Source: Candidatus Symbiothrix sp.
Lineage (GTDB): Bacteria > Bacteroidota > Bacteroidia > Bacteroidales > Azobacteroidaceae
Assembly (NCBI GenBank): GCA_031284765.1
Contig: JAITXK010000054.1
Span: 1 to 9,130, forward strand
Reading direction: 5' to 3'
Length of the DNA: 9,130 nucleotides
Below are positions 6,501 to 9,130 of the stretch, piece after piece. Position 1 is the stretch's first letter. Each line of letters starts with the position of its first letter. The notes below the pieces were generated by a model. It was given only the letters and a program-made list of their open reading frames with translations. It was not told where the DNA came from and searched no databases. The position numbers were made by a program, and so were the translations under genes.

Positions 6501-8192
6501 ATGAATACAAAAAAAATCATCAGTCTTTTCGGCGTACTCTTGTCATTCGCAACAGTTTATGCCGACAGTAACGAACGGGGCATCGACCTCTATCAGGCGG
6601 AATTGTACGATGCTGCCAAAATTTTCTTTCTGTCGCAAGCCAATCAAACGCCGCAAGAACAAGCCGAGAACCAATACTATTTGGGACAAAGTTATTTTGA
6701 ATTGCAAGCAACCGATTCGGCCGCTTATTGCTATGCAAAAGCGATTGAAATCAACCCCGAATATCCCTACGGATACATTGGCGAAGGTCGCATAGCTTTA
6801 TCGAAAGGCGATGCGAAAGAGGCTGACACTAAGTTCAAAAAAGCACTCAGTTTGGCGCAAAAAAAAGATGCTTCAATAGCCACAGCGATTGCTGAAGTAT
6901 ATATCGGTTTCAACCTTTATCCGCAAGCAGAGGATGCTTTGGCAAAGGCCGAAAAAGCCAACAAAAAAGATTCGGGATTATTCTTGGCCAAAGGCGATTT
7001 GGCTATGAAACAAGGTAAACAATCACAGGGCTATCAATGGTATGAACAAGCCAAGTATTTCAATGCCAACTCTAAATTAGCTTATTTGAAATTGGCCAGA
7101 GTATATGAATTGGTCAACAATGCCGCTGCTTTGGAGTATTTAGACCAATTGATTGCCATCGACCCCGAATATATTCCCGCTTATGCCTTAATCGGAGATA
7201 TTAACCGCGCAAACGGCAAATACAATGCGGCATTGACGGCATACGAAAAATTCATCGCTATTCCGGGCGTACCTTTGCTGCAACACGACAGATACGCTCA
7301 GTTGTTGTATTTTACCGACCAATATGAAGCTTCGTTATTCAAAATAAATTATGTGTTGAAGTTTGAACCGAATAATCCTGTTATGCACCGTTTGCAAGCT
7401 TACAACCATTTCAAATTGGAAAATTACGAATTAGCGGTCAGCGAATTAGCCGATTTTTTAAAGAATAATCCCGAAGATACGCATATCTATTTGGATTATT
7501 TCACTTACGGGAAAGCATTAATCAAACAAAAACAACCGGAAGCAGCAATAGAAGTTCTTTTGAAAGCCATAGCCTTGGATTCGACCAGCGTGGACGTTTA
7601 TTCTGAATTGATTGATGCCTACGAAAGAACTCGCAACTATACCGAAGCAATTCAATTATACGACAAATTTTTTGAATTGGCAGGAGAGAATGTCACTTCT
7701 CTGAACTTTTTGTATTATGGACAGACCTTATATTATGCAACAAAGAATTTGATGGACACGTATGATGCCATAGCTGCCACAGCCACTCCCGAACAACAAA
7801 CGGAATACAATGCAACATTCAAAACCTACATCGAAAAAGGAGATAAAGCATTTAACGAAATCATCGAACGCTCTCCCGATTCGTATTTGGGCTATTTGTG
7901 GCGAGGACATATAAGCACTTTTGTTGACCAAAAAGAACAGGAAATTCCCACTTCCCCATTAAAAGGATTTGCTAAACCGTATTACGAAAAAGCAATAGAA
8001 GTCATGTTGCAAAACAATGAAAATGGCAAACGAAACAATGACCTTGTGCAAGCATATACTTATTTGGGGTATTATTATTTATTGTTGGACGATACCATCC
8101 ATGCGGGCGATTATTACAAGAAAATATTGACCATTGACCCCAGTAATGCAAATGCAAAAAAAGCATTGGACGGAATGAAAATCAAATATTGA
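6501..8192 (+). CDS. Secreted tetratricopeptide-repeat (TPR) protein
   Basis: A 563-residue protein that is almost all TPR helices after a signal peptide. The N-terminus (Lys4, Lys5, hydrophobic core 6-19, VYA at 19-21) predicts cleavage after Ala21 by signal peptidase I, leaving a soluble periplasmic protein with no lipobox. I count about a dozen TPR units: clear ones at roughly 56-87, 90-120, 157-190, 193-224, 226-256, 293-325, 363-394 and 517-549, with signatures such as AIEINPE (81-87), AIDPEY (219-224) and ILTIDPSN (542-549). Two stretches fit the repeat poorly: about 412-450, with an Ala/Thr-rich part, and 478-492, Pro-containing; they may be loops. TPR arrays are protein-binding scaffolds; the partner here is unknown. 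It starts 36 bases after the lipoprotein stop, with no terminator between, and a hairpin follows its stop. It probably ends the operon begun at exbB. Confidence 0.9.
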   Translation: MNTKKIISLFGVLLSFATVYADSNERGIDLYQAELYDAAKIFFLSQANQTPQEQAENQYYLGQSYFELQATDSAAYCYAKAIEINPEYPYGYIGEGRIALSKGDAKEADTKFKKALSLAQKKDASIATAIAEVYIGFNLYPQAEDALAKAEKANKKDSGLFLAKGDLAMKQGKQSQGYQWYEQAKYFNANSKLAYLKLARVYELVNNAAALEYLDQLIAIDPEYIPAYALIGDINRANGKYNAALTAYEKFIAIPGVPLLQHDRYAQLLYFTDQYEASLFKINYVLKFEPNNPVMHRLQAYNHFKLENYELAVSELADFLKNNPEDTHIYLDYFTYGKALIKQKQPEAAIEVLLKAIALDSTSVDVYSELIDAYERTRNYTEAIQLYDKFFELAGENVTSLNFLYYGQTLYYATKNLMDTYDAIAATATPEQQTEYNATFKTYIEKGDKAFNEIIERSPDSYLGYLWRGHISTFVDQKEQEIPTSPLKGFAKPYYEKAIEVMLQNNENGKRNNDLVQAYTYLGYYYLLLDDTIHAGDYYKKILTIDPSNANAKKALDGMKIKY

Positions 8193-8231
8193 TTGAACCG
8201 GAATAAACGAAAAGATTAAAAATAAAATAGC

Positions 8232-8262
8232 AATGGTTGGGGTCAAAAAAATTCCAACCATT
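8232..8262 (+). terminator. Strong hairpin after the TPR gene; probable terminator
   Basis: AATGGTTGG (8232-8240) and CCAACCATT (8254-8262) form a perfect 9-base-pair stem. Two G-U pairs and one U-A pair can extend it to 12, closing on an A-rich 7-base loop (8244-8250). It starts 40 bases after the TPR stop and ends 17 bases before the iorA ATG. The + strand downstream is AT-rich but has no real T-run, so it is not a textbook terminator in this direction. On the opposite strand a T-rich tail follows it, but no reverse gene is present to terminate. It could instead be a leader structure controlling iorA. Confidence 0.5.
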
Positions 8263-8278
8263 CATTTATATATATGAT

Positions 8279-9130
8279 ATGAACAAGCAACTTTTTTTAG
8301 GAGACGAAGCGATTGCCCAAGCGGCAATAGATGCCGGATTGTCGGGTGTATATTCTTATCCCGGAACTCCTTCAACAGAAATAACCGAATATATTCAGGC
8401 CTCTTTGCAGGCCAGAGAGCGGAACATTTACTCCCGTTGGTGTGCGAACGAAAAAACAGCGGTGGAAACGGCTTTGGGAATGTCCTACGCCGGCAAACGG
8501 ACACTTTCCTGCATGAAGCACGTGGGATTGAATGTTGCCGCCGATGCCTTTATGAACATTGCCATGTCGGGCATCAATGGCGGAATGATTATCGTCACTG
8601 CCGATGACCCATACATGCACTCCTCTCAAAACGAACAAGATAACCGCATTTACGGCAATTTCGCCATGATTCCAATCTTTGAACCTTCTAATCAACAGGA
8701 AGCCTATGATATGGTGTATGACGGTTATGAATGGTCGGAAAAATGGGGTTATCCGATATTGCTGCGCATCACCACACGCATGGCTCATTCACGCGCCGGA
8801 GTGCAAAGGAGGGAAGTGAAAGCGCAAAATTCAATTCATATTGATAAAGCCGACCCTCCACGCTTTATTCTACTGCCGGTCAACGCCCGCAGGCGGTATA
8901 AAGATTTGTTGAACAAGCAAGCGGAGTTTTTGGAAGCATCCGAAAATTCCAAATATAACCTATTCATTGACGGCAAAAATAAAAAGCTGGGCATTGTCGC
9001 CTGCGGGATTGCCTTCAATTATTTGCAGGAAAATTATCCCGATGGATTTGAAAATCCGGTACTGAAAATCAGCCAATACCCGCTTCCGAAAAAGCAATTG
9101 CTGCAATTGGTGAACAGTTGTGACGAAATT
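8279..9130 (+). CDS. iorA: Indolepyruvate:ferredoxin oxidoreductase, alpha subunit, N-terminal part (3' end outside window)
   Basis: The enzyme oxidatively decarboxylates aryl pyruvates (indolepyruvate, phenylpyruvate) to aryl-acetyl-CoA with ferredoxin as electron acceptor; in gut Bacteroidales it belongs to aromatic amino acid fermentation. The frame is open from the ATG at 8279 to the window end, giving 284 of an expected 530-600 residues; the iron-sulfur C-terminus would lie outside. Family motifs are clear: FLGDEAIAQAAIDAG (6-20), YPGTPSTEI (27-35), NEKTAVETALGMSYAGKR (57-74), MKHVGLNVAAD (79-89), and DDPYMHSSQNEQD (109-121). These belong to the pyrimidine-binding half of the thiamine-diphosphate enzyme, with Glu58 the likely cofactor-activating glutamate. 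A Rossmann-like part begins near 237 (LGIVACGIAFNYL). The ATG follows AT-rich sequence and a hairpin; I see no consensus -7 box between the TPR gene and this start. iorB would be expected next. Confidence 0.93.
   Translation, partial: MNKQLFLGDEAIAQAAIDAGLSGVYSYPGTPSTEITEYIQASLQARERNIYSRWCANEKTAVETALGMSYAGKRTLSCMKHVGLNVAADAFMNIAMSGINGGMIIVTADDPYMHSSQNEQDNRIYGNFAMIPIFEPSNQQEAYDMVYDGYEWSEKWGYPILLRITTRMAHSRAGVQRREVKAQNSIHIDKADPPRFILLPVNARRRYKDLLNKQAEFLEASENSKYNLFIDGKNKKLGIVACGIAFNYLQENYPDGFENPVLKISQYPLPKKQLLQLVNSCDEI

Noticed and set aside
5526..8192. Phosphate uptake (pst) operon
   Set aside because: Only a divergent PstS-like protein is present; the next gene is a TPR protein and no permease or ATPase gene is in the window.
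6501..8192. DNA tandem repeats or recent internal duplication in the TPR gene
   Set aside because: The repetition is at the protein-motif level only; I saw no long identical DNA segments.
8372..8788. 138-codon open frame on the - strand opposite iorA
   Set aside because: Covers the strongly conserved thiamine-diphosphate region of iorA; no protein family is visible in it.

Overview
The window looks like a piece of a Bacteroidales (Bacteroidetes) chromosome. This rests on sequence features: a TonB with the typical Bacteroidetes N-terminal cytoplasmic motif, two tandem ExbD proteins beside an ExbB with an extra N-terminal membrane helix, no Shine-Dalgarno sequences but A-rich leaders, and a perfect match to the Bacteroides-type -7 promoter box (TAnnTTTG). 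I cannot name a genus. All ten genes lie on the + strand.

Layout. Bases 1-1990 are the end of a respiratory complex I operon: the C-terminal part of nuoM (cut by the window edge), then complete nuoN 4 bases later. Bases 1991-2190 hold a probable intrinsic terminator for the nuo operon (about 2044-2088) and then a promoter (-7 box 2112-2119) for the next unit. Bases 2191-8192 are a tightly spaced unit of seven genes: exbB, exbD (long form), exbD (second copy), tonB, a 75-residue two-helix membrane protein, a PstS-like lipoprotein that overlaps it by 4 bases, and a 563-residue secreted tetratricopeptide-repeat (TPR) protein. A strong hairpin (8232-8262) follows. From 8279 to the end lies the first 284 codons of iorA, the alpha subunit of indolepyruvate:ferredoxin oxidoreductase, running off the window.

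How the genes work together. ExbB and the two ExbDs form the inner-membrane proton channel that powers TonB, which drives transport through outer-membrane TonB-dependent (SusC-type) receptors. The three genes after tonB are less understood. Their spacing suggests they are made with the motor, and all appear to be envelope proteins: a small inner-membrane protein, a lipoprotein with a phosphate-binding-protein fold but without recognisable phosphate ligands in the one loop I can align, and a periplasmic TPR scaffold. This is the best candidate in the window for an undescribed system: an accessory module of the TonB motor. No mobile element, CRISPR array, tRNA or rRNA was seen, and no reverse-strand gene is convincing.
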